DNA of 64,000 nt, taken from the NCBI GenBank assembly GCA_027311025.1, contig DAICZS010000004.1:24497-88496 (forward strand). The letters run 5' to 3'. Below, in pieces: positions 51,100-59,029 of this stretch. This DNA is from Ferrovaceae bacterium. Lineage in GTDB: Bacteria; Pseudomonadota; Gammaproteobacteria; Burkholderiales; Ferrovaceae. The translations under genes were made by a program, and so were the position numbers. The stretch's first letter is position 1, and each line of letters opens with the position of its first letter. Under the pieces are notes generated by a model that searched no databases, had not been told where the DNA came from, and was given only the letters and a program-made list of their open reading frames with translations.

Positions 51100-52695
51100 T
51101 CAATACGCCGCCACCCCGCCGTTGGAGCGCGGGTCAGTGGCCCCTTCCAGAAATCCGTCAGGGTGGCGCACCACTGCGCCGGCATGTCCCACGGTTTCAT
51201 CGAAATCCGGCAGAAGCTCCACCTCATGGCCCCGTGCACGCAAATCATCCACCAGTTTCGGGGAAAAGCGCGCCTCCAGCTTGAGGGTATCCGAGGTCTG
51301 CCCCCACGTACGCCCCAGAAGCCAACGTGGCGCCGTCACGGCCTGCTGCAACGGCTGGCCGAACACCACGTGACGCGTAAATACGGCCGCCTGGGTTTGC
51401 GGTTGGCCATCCCCTCCCATGGTGCCATACACCATGACGCGTCCATCCTTGAGGCGCGCCGCAGCTGGGTTGAGGGTATGAAAAGGTTTCTTGCCGGGCT
51501 TCAGGGCCAGCAGGGCCTGAGGGTTCAGGCTGAAGGATGCGCCCCGGTTTTGCCAGTTGATGCCCGTCCTGTGCAACACACAACCGCTGCCATACTCGTG
51601 ATAGATGCTCTGGATAAACGACACGGCCAGGCCATCAGCATCGATGGCTCCCATCCAGACGGTATCTGCCGGTCCACGGCCAGCACCCCATGGCGCCGCA
51701 CGGTCTTTCAGGATGTTGGCCGCCAGGGCATCGAGGCGCGCGTCCTCCAGCAGGGACTGGGGATCGATCGGGCATTCCCTGGGATCGGTGACATATTGAT
51801 CGCGCAACTGGAAGGCCTGCTTGGTAGCCTCCACCAGGAGATGAACATGGTCCGCACTGTCAGGTTCCACAGCCGCGAGCCCCGCCCTTTCGGCAATGCC
51901 AAGAATGGCCAGGGAGACGGCGCCCTGGGTGGGCAGGGTCATGTTGTAGAGATCTCCGCTTTCGTGTGCAAGATGCAGGGGCGTCACGACTTCGGCGCGA
52001 TATGCCGCAAGATCAGCAGCGCTGACGGGCGACCCCATGGCTTGCAAATCCGCCGCAATGTCTGCGGCGAGCGGCCCGCGATAAAAACTGTCCAGACCCT
52101 CGTGCACCAGGCGTTTGAGGGTGGCTGCCAGCCGCGGCTGCATGAAGCGCTGCCCCACCTGAGGCACCACCCCGCCGGGCAGGAATGTTTCGCCAAAACC
52201 CGGCTGTCCCTGCAGTTCGCCCAGCTTTCTTGCGGTCAGCACCGATTGGCTGGGTGTCACGGGGATGCCTTCTTCTGCATAGCGAATGGCTTCGGACAGC
52301 AACGCCGCCAATGGCTGCGATCCTCCCAGTTGTTGCGCCACCGCCAATGCCGCCTGCCAGCCGCCCACGGTGCCCGCCACCGTATTGGCGGCCCAGGGGC
52401 CGCGCATGGGAATGGCATCCATTCCCTGGGCGCGATATGCCTCGATGGTGGCGGCTGCGGCTGCAGCGCCGCAGGCACTGATGGCTAGCGGCTTGCCGGT
52501 GGGTGGCAGAATCACCCAAAAGCCATCGCCGCCGATACTGTTCATGTGGGGATATACCACGGCGATGGTGCTGGCAGCAGCCACCATTGCTTCGATGGCA
52601 TTGCCGCCGTGACGCAAGATGTCCAGTCCGGCCTGAGCAGCCAGGGCATGAGGAGCCGTCACCATGCCCCGTGTGCCCCACGCGGTTTGCAGCAT
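51100..52695 (-). CDS. Gamma-glutamyltransferase family protein, cytoplasmic type
   Basis: A 531-residue Ntn-hydrolase precursor. Cleavage should occur before T345 (GPADTVWMGAID), giving a large and a small subunit with Thr as nucleophile. Other family segments are MVTAPHALAAQAGLDILRHGGNAIEAMVA, MNSIGGDGFW, and TMGGDGQPQTQAAV near the C-terminus. There is no signal peptide, unlike periplasmic GGT of E. coli, so it resembles the YwrD/cephalosporin-acylase-like branch. GAGGAATCACTC precedes the ATG. It follows the OFA transporter by 10 bases and is probably co-transcribed from the sigma-54-type promoter. Substrate unknown. Confidence 0.87.
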   Translation of the reverse strand: MLQTAWGTRGMVTAPHALAAQAGLDILRHGGNAIEAMVAAASTIAVVYPHMNSIGGDGFWVILPPTGKPLAISACGAAAAAATIEAYRAQGMDAIPMRGPWAANTVAGTVGGWQAALAVAQQLGGSQPLAALLSEAIRYAEEGIPVTPSQSVLTARKLGELQGQPGFGETFLPGGVVPQVGQRFMQPRLAATLKRLVHEGLDSFYRGPLAADIAADLQAMGSPVSAADLAAYRAEVVTPLHLAHESGDLYNMTLPTQGAVSLAILGIAERAGLAAVEPDSADHVHLLVEATKQAFQLRDQYVTDPRECPIDPQSLLEDARLDALAANILKDRAAPWGAGRGPADTVWMGAIDADGLAVSFIQSIYHEYGSGCVLHRTGINWQNRGASFSLNPQALLALKPGKKPFHTLNPAAARLKDGRVMVYGTMGGDGQPQTQAAVFTRHVVFGQPLQQAVTAPRWLLGRTWGQTSDTLKLEARFSPKLVDDLRARGHEVELLPDFDETVGHAGAVVRHPDGFLEGATDPRSNGGVAAY

Positions 52696-52705
52696 GAGTG
52701 ATTCC

Positions 52706-53947
52706 TCAGGTGTATTGGTGTTTTTTACGCAAGGGTTTCAGAACCACGAGTGCCAGGATTGCCGCCAGGATGTCCAGGGTAATCACCACCCCGAACACCG
52801 GAATCCAGCTGCCCGTAGCCTCGTGAAGCTGGGCTGCCATGGGGCCGCCCAATACCGACCCAACTCCTTGCGCCATGTACAGAAACCCATAGTTGGCTGT
52901 GGCGTACCGCTCGCCAAATATATCCGTGAGTGTAGAAGGAAACAGTGAAAAAATCTCGCCCCAGCCAAAAAACACCACTCCGGAGAGCAGAATGAACAGG
53001 ACCGGATCTCCGCGAAACTGCAGCCAGGCAAACATGGCAAGCCCTTCCAGCATGAAGGCGATGAACATGGTGTTTTCGCGGCCGATGTTGTCGGAAATCC
53101 AGCCGAAGAAAGGACGGGTCAACCCATTGGTGATCCGGTCCACGGTCAGGGCCAGCGGCAATGCCGCCATGCCCATGACCACGACGGAGGCAACACCAAA
53201 GTCCCTGGCAAAGGCGGCGGTCTGTGAAATCACCATGAGGCCCGACGTGGAGAGCATGGTCATCATGAGGAACATCAGCCAGAACACCGGCGTTTTCAGC
53301 ATCACCGCAGGGGAAACACCAGCCATTTCTTCACGATGTCCGGTGAGGATGGCATGCCGCTCACGCGGGGGACGTCTCAAGCCCTGCGCCGCCAGCAACC
53401 CCACCACAGAAAAGATCAGCCCAAAGGTCCAGAGGGTGGACTGGTAACCATGGTCTGCAATGCTGGCAGAAATGGGAATGGTGGTCAGAATGGCACCAAA
53501 GCCATAGCCCGCGGCCACCATGCCTACGGCAAATCCGCGGCGATCAGGAAACCACTTGACCATCTGGCTCACGATGCCGATGTAGACGATGCCGGTTCCT
53601 ATCCCGCCAAATAATCCATAGGTCAGGTACAGCTGGGTGATGGTGGTGGCATTAGACGCGAGCACCCAGCTCAACCCCGTCAACAGGATGCCCGCCGAAA
53701 TCAGGAAGCGGGGGCCAAACCGGTCCACCAGAAACCCCTGTGCGGGAGACAGAAAGGTTTGCAGAACGATCAGGATGGAAAAGGTCACCTGAATTTCAGG
53801 AAGTTTGACGGCAAGCGCGCCCATCAAGGGTTTGGTGAACAGGGTCCAGGTGTACTGGGGGCTGGATATGGCCATCATGCAGATGACGCCCAGCACCAGT
53901 TGAAGCCATCTTTCTCCGCGGCCCGCCATGACTTGGCTGTTTGGCAT
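52706..53947 (-). CDS. MFS transporter, oxalate:formate antiporter (OFA) family
   Basis: A 413-residue inner-membrane protein with 12 hydrophobic segments. The first helix region (GVICMMAISSPQYTWTLFTKPL) and LVDRFGPRFLISAGILLTGLSW, GTGIVYIGIVSQMVKWFPDRRGFAVGMVAAGYGFGA are typical of OxlT and related monocarboxylate carriers. The family moves oxalate, formate, lactate or similar acids; no oxalate-degrading genes (frc, oxc) are in the window, so lactate or another monocarboxylate is as likely. ACGGAG lies 7 bases ahead of the ATG. A near-consensus sigma-54 promoter lies 45-60 bases upstream. Confidence 0.88.
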   Translation of the reverse strand: MPNSQVMAGRGERWLQLVLGVICMMAISSPQYTWTLFTKPLMGALAVKLPEIQVTFSILIVLQTFLSPAQGFLVDRFGPRFLISAGILLTGLSWVLASNATTITQLYLTYGLFGGIGTGIVYIGIVSQMVKWFPDRRGFAVGMVAAGYGFGAILTTIPISASIADHGYQSTLWTFGLIFSVVGLLAAQGLRRPPRERHAILTGHREEMAGVSPAVMLKTPVFWLMFLMMTMLSTSGLMVISQTAAFARDFGVASVVVMGMAALPLALTVDRITNGLTRPFFGWISDNIGRENTMFIAFMLEGLAMFAWLQFRGDPVLFILLSGVVFFGWGEIFSLFPSTLTDIFGERYATANYGFLYMAQGVGSVLGGPMAAQLHEATGSWIPVFGVVITLDILAAILALVVLKPLRKKHQYT

Positions 53948-53991
53948 GATTCACTCCGTTATGAAAATAGTTGCAGACACCAAAAGCAGAG

Positions 53992-54007
53992 AGCAACGAC
54001 TGTGCCA
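53992..54007 (-). promoter_or_regulatory. Near-consensus sigma-54 (RpoN) promoter for the OFA transporter and GGT genes
   Basis: On the minus strand the bases read TGGCAC-AGTCG-TTGCT, which matches the RpoN consensus with the invariant GG and GC exactly 10 bases apart. Transcription would start near 53982, leaving a leader of about 35 bases that contains the GGAG ribosome-binding site. An imperfect inverted repeat upstream (GTTTGCGC at 54041-54048, GCGCACAAC at 54057-54065) might bind an enhancer-binding activator. No such activator gene is in the window. Confidence 0.65.
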
Positions 54008-54010
54008 ATG

Positions 54011-54029
54011 AAAAATCAGGCGTCGCCTG
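54011..54029 (-). terminator. Terminator hairpin after copA
   Basis: On the minus strand CAGGC-GAC-GCCTG (54029 down to 54017) is followed by ATTTTT. The short 5-base stem suggests moderate strength. It separates copA from the sigma-54-controlled transporter gene directly downstream. Confidence 0.55.
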
Positions 54030-54097
54030 TAGGGCCTCTGGTTTGCGCTTGGGCCGGCGCACAACTTTGGAACAGATGACGCCTCATTATAGTGCAA

Positions 54098-56329
54098 TCA
54101 GGAAAGTGGTTTCTGTTTGCGACGCAGCAACAACGCATTGGTGACCACGGAAAAACTGGAAAAAGCCATGGCGCTACCCGCAACCACCGGCGTCAGCCAA
54201 CCCATGGCCGCCAATGGGATGCCCACCACATTGTAAAAAAAGGCCCAGAACAGGTTCTGCCGGATCTTGGCCCAGGTTCTGCGAGAAATGGACAGCGCGG
54301 CAGGGATGAGGGTCAGGTCGCCCCGCAAGAGCGTGATGCCGGCAGCGTGCATGGCCACGTCGGTACCCGAACCCATGGCGATGCCGACGTCGGCTGCAGC
54401 CAGTGCCGGGGCATCATTGACGCCATCGCCCACCATGGCCACCACCGCGTGGGTGGCGCGCAATTCGGCGATGATTTCGGCCTTTCTTCCCGGCGTGACA
54501 TTGGCAAAAACCTGGTCCATCCCCAGCGGTGCCGCCACACGCTGCGCGGCTGCTTCATGATCGCCCGAAATCAGCACCGTGCGGATGCCCAACGCATGCA
54601 GCCCGGCGATGGCACTGGCGGCTTGCGGGCGCACTGGATCGCCAAAGGCCATCCAGGCGAGCGCGGTGAGTGCCTCCCCCTGCTGTTGCATGAGCCAGGA
54701 GACACTCCATCCAGACTGCATCACCTGTGCCACAAGCGGCGCCAGGCCTGCTGCGATGCCTGGATGATGCGCCAGCAACCCGTTGTGGCTGATGAGCAGC
54801 AGCTGCTGCCCGGCCCAGGGTCCCGAGGTGGCCACTCCAACCACTCCAAGGCCGGGCTGGGCCACAACGCCGGTCACGGTTTCGGCAGCGATCCCACGCG
54901 CCGCAGCCAGCGCCAGAACAGCCTTGGCGAGCGGATGCTCGCTGCCGGATTGCAGTCCGGCCGCTGCCGCCAGCACGACTTCTGCTGGCTCTTGCCCTAC
55001 GGGCTGAAACGCCTGCAGCACCGGTTTGCCTTCCGTGAGCGTGCCGGTTTTATCGAAAGCCACGACGGTCACGGCATGGGCCAGTTCCAGCGCTGTGGCG
55101 TCCTTGATCAGGATGCCCTGCCGCGCCGCCACCCCGGTGCCCACGAGGATGGAAACGGGGGTAGCCAGTCCCAGGGCGCATGGGCAGGCAATGACGAGCA
55201 CCGAGACCGCATTGATGAGGGCGGGCTCGACGCTGCCCAACCACCACAAATTGCCGAGGAAGGTCACCAGTGCGATCACCAGCACGATGGGCACAAACAC
55301 CGCACTGACGCGGTCCACCTGGCGCTGGATGGGTGGTTTGGTGGCCTGGGCGCTGGCGACCAGCCGAATGATGCGCGCCAGGGTGCTTTCGGCGGCGCTG
55401 GCACTCACGGAAACCACGAGGCGCCCCAGCCCGTTGACCGTCCCGCCGGTGACGCGACTGCCTGCCCGCTTGGTAATGGCTTCGCTCTCACCGGTCAGCA
55501 GGGATTCGTCCACATCGCTTTCACCCTCTTCAATCACGCCATCGGAGGGAATGCGCTCACCAGGCATGACCAGCACCCGGTCCCCTGCCAGCAGATGCTC
55601 TGTGGGAATGGCACGATTGAATCGGATTGGACGACCGGGATCGATCAGGCGGGCAGTGTCCGGACGCAGGGACTGCAATGCGTGGATGGCGTCCGCAGCT
55701 TGGCGCCGGGCCCGGGATTCCAGCAACTTGCCCAGCAACACCAGTGTAATCACCACACTGCTGGCCTCGTAGTACACCGCGTGCATGCTGTCTACGCCGC
55801 GCAAGGCCTGCACCGTGCTCAACCCGTACGCGGCACTGGTTCCCAGCGCCACCAGCAGGTCCATGTTGCCGGAACGATTTTTGAGGGCGATGAAACCGGC
55901 GCGGTAGAAGCGCCAACCCAATACAAACTGCACCGGCGTGGCCAGTGCCCATTGCACCCACAAGGGCAACATGAAGGCGATGCCAAAGCTGGAAAGCACC
56001 ATGGAAAGCAACAGGGGTGCCGTCAGCAGAGCCGCAGCCATGACGGCACGCAGCTCGCGCGCATCCTTGGCCTGCTGCTGGGCATCCTCACGGGCAAACA
56101 CGTCATCCGTCACGGCGCGCGCGCCATACCCCGCGGCGACCACGGCACGGACCAGTTGCGTGACGATCTCGGGCGTGGCAGCGCCACCCTCGTCCAGCGT
56201 CACTTCGGCCTTTTCGGTGGCCAGGTTGACGCTGGCTTCGGTGACGCCGGGCACTTTATGCAGCGCTTCTTCCACATGGGCCACGCAGGAGGCGCAAGTC
56301 ATGCCAGTAATGGCAAGTGTTTGTTTCAT
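54098..56329 (-). CDS. copA: Copper-exporting P1B-type ATPase CopA
   Basis: A 743-residue Cu+ efflux pump. One N-terminal metal-binding domain (GMTCASC at 9-15), eight helices with the transport motif CPC at 382-384, the actuator TGES (about 279), phosphorylation site D426-K-T-G-T, SEHPLAKA near 463-470 and GDGVNDAPAL. All catalytic motifs are intact. No CueR-type regulator or chaperone gene is adjacent; it is divergent from ccmA, so copper handling lies beside cytochrome c biogenesis. No strong Shine-Dalgarno is visible. Confidence 0.96.
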   Translation of the reverse strand: MKQTLAITGMTCASCVAHVEEALHKVPGVTEASVNLATEKAEVTLDEGGAATPEIVTQLVRAVVAAGYGARAVTDDVFAREDAQQQAKDARELRAVMAAALLTAPLLLSMVLSSFGIAFMLPLWVQWALATPVQFVLGWRFYRAGFIALKNRSGNMDLLVALGTSAAYGLSTVQALRGVDSMHAVYYEASSVVITLVLLGKLLESRARRQAADAIHALQSLRPDTARLIDPGRPIRFNRAIPTEHLLAGDRVLVMPGERIPSDGVIEEGESDVDESLLTGESEAITKRAGSRVTGGTVNGLGRLVVSVSASAAESTLARIIRLVASAQATKPPIQRQVDRVSAVFVPIVLVIALVTFLGNLWWLGSVEPALINAVSVLVIACPCALGLATPVSILVGTGVAARQGILIKDATALELAHAVTVVAFDKTGTLTEGKPVLQAFQPVGQEPAEVVLAAAAGLQSGSEHPLAKAVLALAAARGIAAETVTGVVAQPGLGVVGVATSGPWAGQQLLLISHNGLLAHHPGIAAGLAPLVAQVMQSGWSVSWLMQQQGEALTALAWMAFGDPVRPQAASAIAGLHALGIRTVLISGDHEAAAQRVAAPLGMDQVFANVTPGRKAEIIAELRATHAVVAMVGDGVNDAPALAAADVGIAMGSGTDVAMHAAGITLLRGDLTLIPAALSISRRTWAKIRQNLFWAFFYNVVGIPLAAMGWLTPVVAGSAMAFSSFSVVTNALLLRRKQKPLS

Positions 56330-56378
56330 GGTGCGTTACCGTGGGTTCTGGTCATGAATCCTGTAGAATAGCGCAATT

Positions 56379-56984
56379 ATGTTGTCCGTCTCACACTTGA
56401 CCTGTCAAAGGGGCGAGCGGGTCCTGTTTCAAGACCTCAGTTTTGAACTGCCCCAAAGCCAATGGCTCCAGATTGCTGGGGCTAACGGTGCTGGAAAAAC
56501 CAGCCTGTTGCGCATTCTCTCTGGCCTGTCGGAGCCCGTTGAAGGTCGCGTGACCTGGAATGGAGCCCCCCTGCGCGAGGACCGCGAAGCCTTTCATGCC
56601 GATCTGCTCTATCTGGGCCATCAGGGTGCACTCAAAGAGGAACTGACCCCACTGGAAAACCTGACCTTGAGCCTTGGAATGGAAGGGTTTGAAATCCCCG
56701 AAGCTGCCGCCGAAGAGGCGTTGCACCAGTTTGGCCTGAAGGGGCGCGAACAGTTGCCGGTGCGCTTTCTGTCCGCGGGCCAACGCCGCCGCGTTTTGCT
56801 GTGCCGCCTGCTGTTGCGCCCTGCCCGCCTGTGGATTCTTGATGAGCCTTACACCGCGCTGGACATCCATGCCGTGGGCTTTCTATCCAGCCTGATTGAA
56901 GCCCATCTCCTGGGAGGCGGCAGCGCCGTACTGACCAGCCATCAGTCCATGACACTCTCCCCCGGGCTGTGCGTCACCCTATGA
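56379..56984 (+). CDS. ccmA: Heme exporter ATP-binding protein CcmA
   Basis: A 201-residue ABC ATPase of cytochrome c maturation System I; with CcmB, CcmC and CcmD it frees holo-CcmE from the complex. Walker A GANGAGKT is at 34-41, the signature LSAGQRRRV near 128, and Walker B LWILDEPYTALD. Length is typical. It is first of ccmABCDE and overlaps ccmB by 4 bases. The intergenic region to copA is only 49 bases. Confidence 0.95.
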   Translation: MLSVSHLTCQRGERVLFQDLSFELPQSQWLQIAGANGAGKTSLLRILSGLSEPVEGRVTWNGAPLREDREAFHADLLYLGHQGALKEELTPLENLTLSLGMEGFEIPEAAAEEALHQFGLKGREQLPVRFLSAGQRRRVLLCRLLLRPARLWILDEPYTALDIHAVGFLSSLIEAHLLGGGSAVLTSHQSMTLSPGLCVTL

Positions 56985-57658
56985 TCCGCCTGCTCGCCCC
57001 CTTCCGTCAGTCCGTACGGCGCGACCTGTTGCTGGCCGCACGCCACAAAACCGAGATCATCACCGCCTTGTTCTTTTTTGTGATCGTGGTCAACCTGTTG
57101 CCACTGGGCATCGGGCCAGACCCCGACCTGCTGCGTAAAATTGCTCCCGGCGCCCTGTGGATTGGTGCCCTCCTGGCCACCCTGCTGGGACTGCAGCGCC
57201 TGTTCGCCCCCGACCATGCAGATGGCACCCTGGAACAGATGGCCCTGTCTCCGCAATCCTTCACCCTGCTGGTGGCGGGCAAGATCATGGCCCACTGGCT
57301 GGTGGCAGGGCTTCCCGTCGTCCTGATTGCGCCCTTGTTGGGTGTGCAATTCGATTTGTCCGGACGCAGTCTGTTCATCCTGACCCTGTCCCTGTTGTTA
57401 GGTACGCCCATCCTGTCATTGATCGGTGCCGTGGGTGCCGCGTTGACGTTGGGCGTGCGCGGCGGTGGCGCGTTGCTGTCACTGCTGATCCTGCCCCTGT
57501 ACATCCCGGCCCTGATTTTTGGCGCAGGCGCCGTGGAAGCGGACCTCGCCGGAATCGGGCCCGATGGACACCTGTCCCTGCTGGCTGCCCTGTTGGTGGT
57601 CAGCACCTTTTTTGCACCGTGGGTGGCCACGGTAGCGTTGCGCGTTGCGCTGGAGTAA
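56981..57658 (+). CDS. ccmB: Heme exporter membrane protein CcmB
   Basis: A 225-residue permease with six hydrophobic segments. It shows the CcmB pattern: an N-terminal R-R-D-L-L-L-A-A-R, then FFFVIVVNLLPLGIGPDP, GALWIGALLATLLGLQRLFAPDHADGTLEQMALSP and a Gly/Ala-rich C-terminal membrane block. The ATG at 56981 overlaps the ccmA stop and is preferred over one 4 codons earlier. Confidence 0.94.
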   Translation: MIRLLAPFRQSVRRDLLLAARHKTEIITALFFFVIVVNLLPLGIGPDPDLLRKIAPGALWIGALLATLLGLQRLFAPDHADGTLEQMALSPQSFTLLVAGKIMAHWLVAGLPVVLIAPLLGVQFDLSGRSLFILTLSLLLGTPILSLIGAVGAALTLGVRGGGALLSLLILPLYIPALIFGAGAVEADLAGIGPDGHLSLLAALLVVSTFFAPWVATVALRVALE

Positions 57659-57662
57659 ACGG

Positions 57663-58406
57663 ATGAATCATTCCCTGGTCAACTGGTTTAAATTTGCCTC
57701 TCCCGCCTCCTTTTACCCCCTGGCTGGGCGGCTTATTCCCTACTTTGCCGCCGTCGCCATGGCCTTGCTGGCAGCGGGGCTGTGGATCGGATTGTTGGTG
57801 GCCCCCACGGATGCGCAGCAGGGCGAAGGTTACCGCATCATCTTCGTCCATGTGCCGGTGAGCTGGATGTCCATGTTCATCTATTGCGTGATGGCCTTCT
57901 GGGCCGCCCTGGGCCTGTCCTTCAACACCCGTCTGTCGGGCATGATGACTTCGGCACTGGCGCCTACGGGCGCCCTGTTTGCCTTCCTCTCTCTGTGGAC
58001 CGGGGCCCTGTGGGGCAAACCGATGTGGGGGGCCTGGTGGGTGTGGGATGCGCGACTGACGTCCCAGTTGATCCTGTTCTTTCTGTATCTGGGGTTCATC
58101 GCCCTGCAGGCCGCCATCGACGATCCGCGTCGCGCGGACAAGGCTGGCGCCATCCTGGCCCTGGTGGGGGTCATCAACGTTCCCATCATTTATTTTTCGG
58201 TGCAATGGTGGAATACCCTGCACCAGGGGGCTTCCGTATCCATGACCAAAGCCCCCAGCATGGCGCATACCATGCTGCTGGGCATGTTGCTGATGGCCCT
58301 GGCTTTTTGGGCCTATACCATCGCAGTGGCCCTGATGCGGGTACGCTGCATTATTCTGGAACGCGAATTGACCAGCGAATGGGTGAAAAAAAATGCAATG
58401 GAATAG
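57663..58406 (+). CDS. ccmC: Heme handling protein CcmC (WWD domain)
   Basis: A 247-residue six-helix membrane protein that loads heme on CcmE. The tryptophan-rich loop WGKPMWGAWWVWDARLTSQL is at 117-136, flanked by the two external heme-ligand histidines, one in FVHVPVSW (H63). Start at 57663 with GGAG 7 bases before it; the frame is open 6 codons upstream from a TTG but that is less likely. ccmD follows directly. Confidence 0.95.
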   Translation: MNHSLVNWFKFASPASFYPLAGRLIPYFAAVAMALLAAGLWIGLLVAPTDAQQGEGYRIIFVHVPVSWMSMFIYCVMAFWAALGLSFNTRLSGMMTSALAPTGALFAFLSLWTGALWGKPMWGAWWVWDARLTSQLILFFLYLGFIALQAAIDDPRRADKAGAILALVGVINVPIIYFSVQWWNTLHQGASVSMTKAPSMAHTMLLGMLLMALAFWAYTIAVALMRVRCIILERELTSEWVKKNAME

Positions 58407-58407
58407 C

Positions 58408-58557
58408 ATGAGCGAATTTCTGGCGATGGGCGGCTATGCCTTTTATGTCTGGGGCAGCGTCGGCGCCTGTGCGCTGGGCATGGTCCTTGAAGTCTGGATG
58501 CTGAAACATCGGCGACGCGCCATCCTGGCCCGGCTGCCGCGCAAGGAGTTGGCATGA
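58408..58557 (+). CDS. ccmD: Heme exporter protein CcmD
   Basis: A 49-residue single-helix protein. [19 protein letters not shown] is typical of CcmD (conserved G-G-Y-A-x-Y-V-W), followed by a helix and a basic tail ([15 protein letters not shown]). It starts 1 base after the ccmC stop, and its TGA overlaps the ccmE ATG (ATGA). Confidence 0.92.
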   Translation: MSEFLAMGGYAFYVWGSVGACALGMVLEVWMLKHRRRAILARLPRKELA

Positions 58558-58997
58558 TGAAACCGCGTCACAAAAGAATGTTCCTGATCATCGGAGCGCT
58601 GGCAGTGCTGGGTATCGCCGCTGCGCTGGTCCTCAACGCGTTCCGCAGCAACCTGGTGTTTTTCTATACACCCACGCAGATTGCCAATGGCGAAGCGCCC
58701 AAGAATAAACCCTTCCGCATCGGGGGCCTCGTCAAGACCGGCTCGCTGACACGCGACGGCATCACCGCACACTTTGTGGTGACCGATACCGCCAGGGAAG
58801 TTCCCGTCACTTTCAGTGGCATCCTGCCGGATCTGTTCAAAGAGGGCCGTGGCATGGTGGCCCAAGGCAAGATGGGCAATGATGGCCAGTTCATGGCCAC
58901 CGAAGTTCTGGCAAAACACGACGAGAATTACATGCCGCCCGAAGCCAAGTCCGCTGTGGACCAGGCGCAGCAGGCGGCCCGGACGCTCAAGCCCTGA
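58554..58997 (+). CDS. ccmE: Cytochrome c maturation heme chaperone CcmE
   Basis: A 147-residue periplasmic heme chaperone anchored by one N-terminal helix ([21 protein letters not shown]). The OB-fold domain ends in [10 protein letters not shown] with the covalent heme ligand H122 and the axial ligand Y126. The C-terminal tail is flexible and Ala/Gln-rich. It is the last gene of this half-operon; ccmI comes from the opposite direction. Confidence 0.96.
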   Translation: MMKPRHKRMFLIIGALAVLGIAAALVLNAFRSNLVFFYTPTQIANGEAPKNKPFRIGGLVKTGSLTRDGITAHFVVTDTAREVPVTFSGILPDLFKEGRGMVAQGKMGNDGQFMATEVLAKHDENYMPPEAKSAVDQAQQAARTLKP

Positions 58998-59001
58998 CCA
59001 T

Positions 59002-59025
59002 CAAGGTGCCCACCCGGGCACCTTG
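59002..59025. terminator. Perfect stem-loop between convergent ccmE and ccmI, weak T run
   Basis: CAAGGTGCCC (59002-59011) and GGGCACCTTG (59016-59025) form a 10-base perfect stem with an ACCC loop. On the plus strand it is followed only by CGCTTT; on the minus strand there is no T run. It may stop transcription weakly or protect both mRNA 3' ends. Confidence 0.55.
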
Positions 59026-59029
59026 CGCT

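Noticed and set aside
50902..52488. A 528-codon plus-strand frame over the gamma-glutamyltransferase gene and the end of tadC
   Set aside because: It is antisense to a gene with clear catalytic motifs, overlaps tadC in another frame and has no credible protein features.
54092..56371. A 759-codon open frame on the plus strand across all of copA
   Set aside because: The minus strand encodes an intact CopA with every P-type ATPase motif. The long antisense frame is a by-product of GC-rich codon use; its product is full of Gly, His and Gln with no domain.
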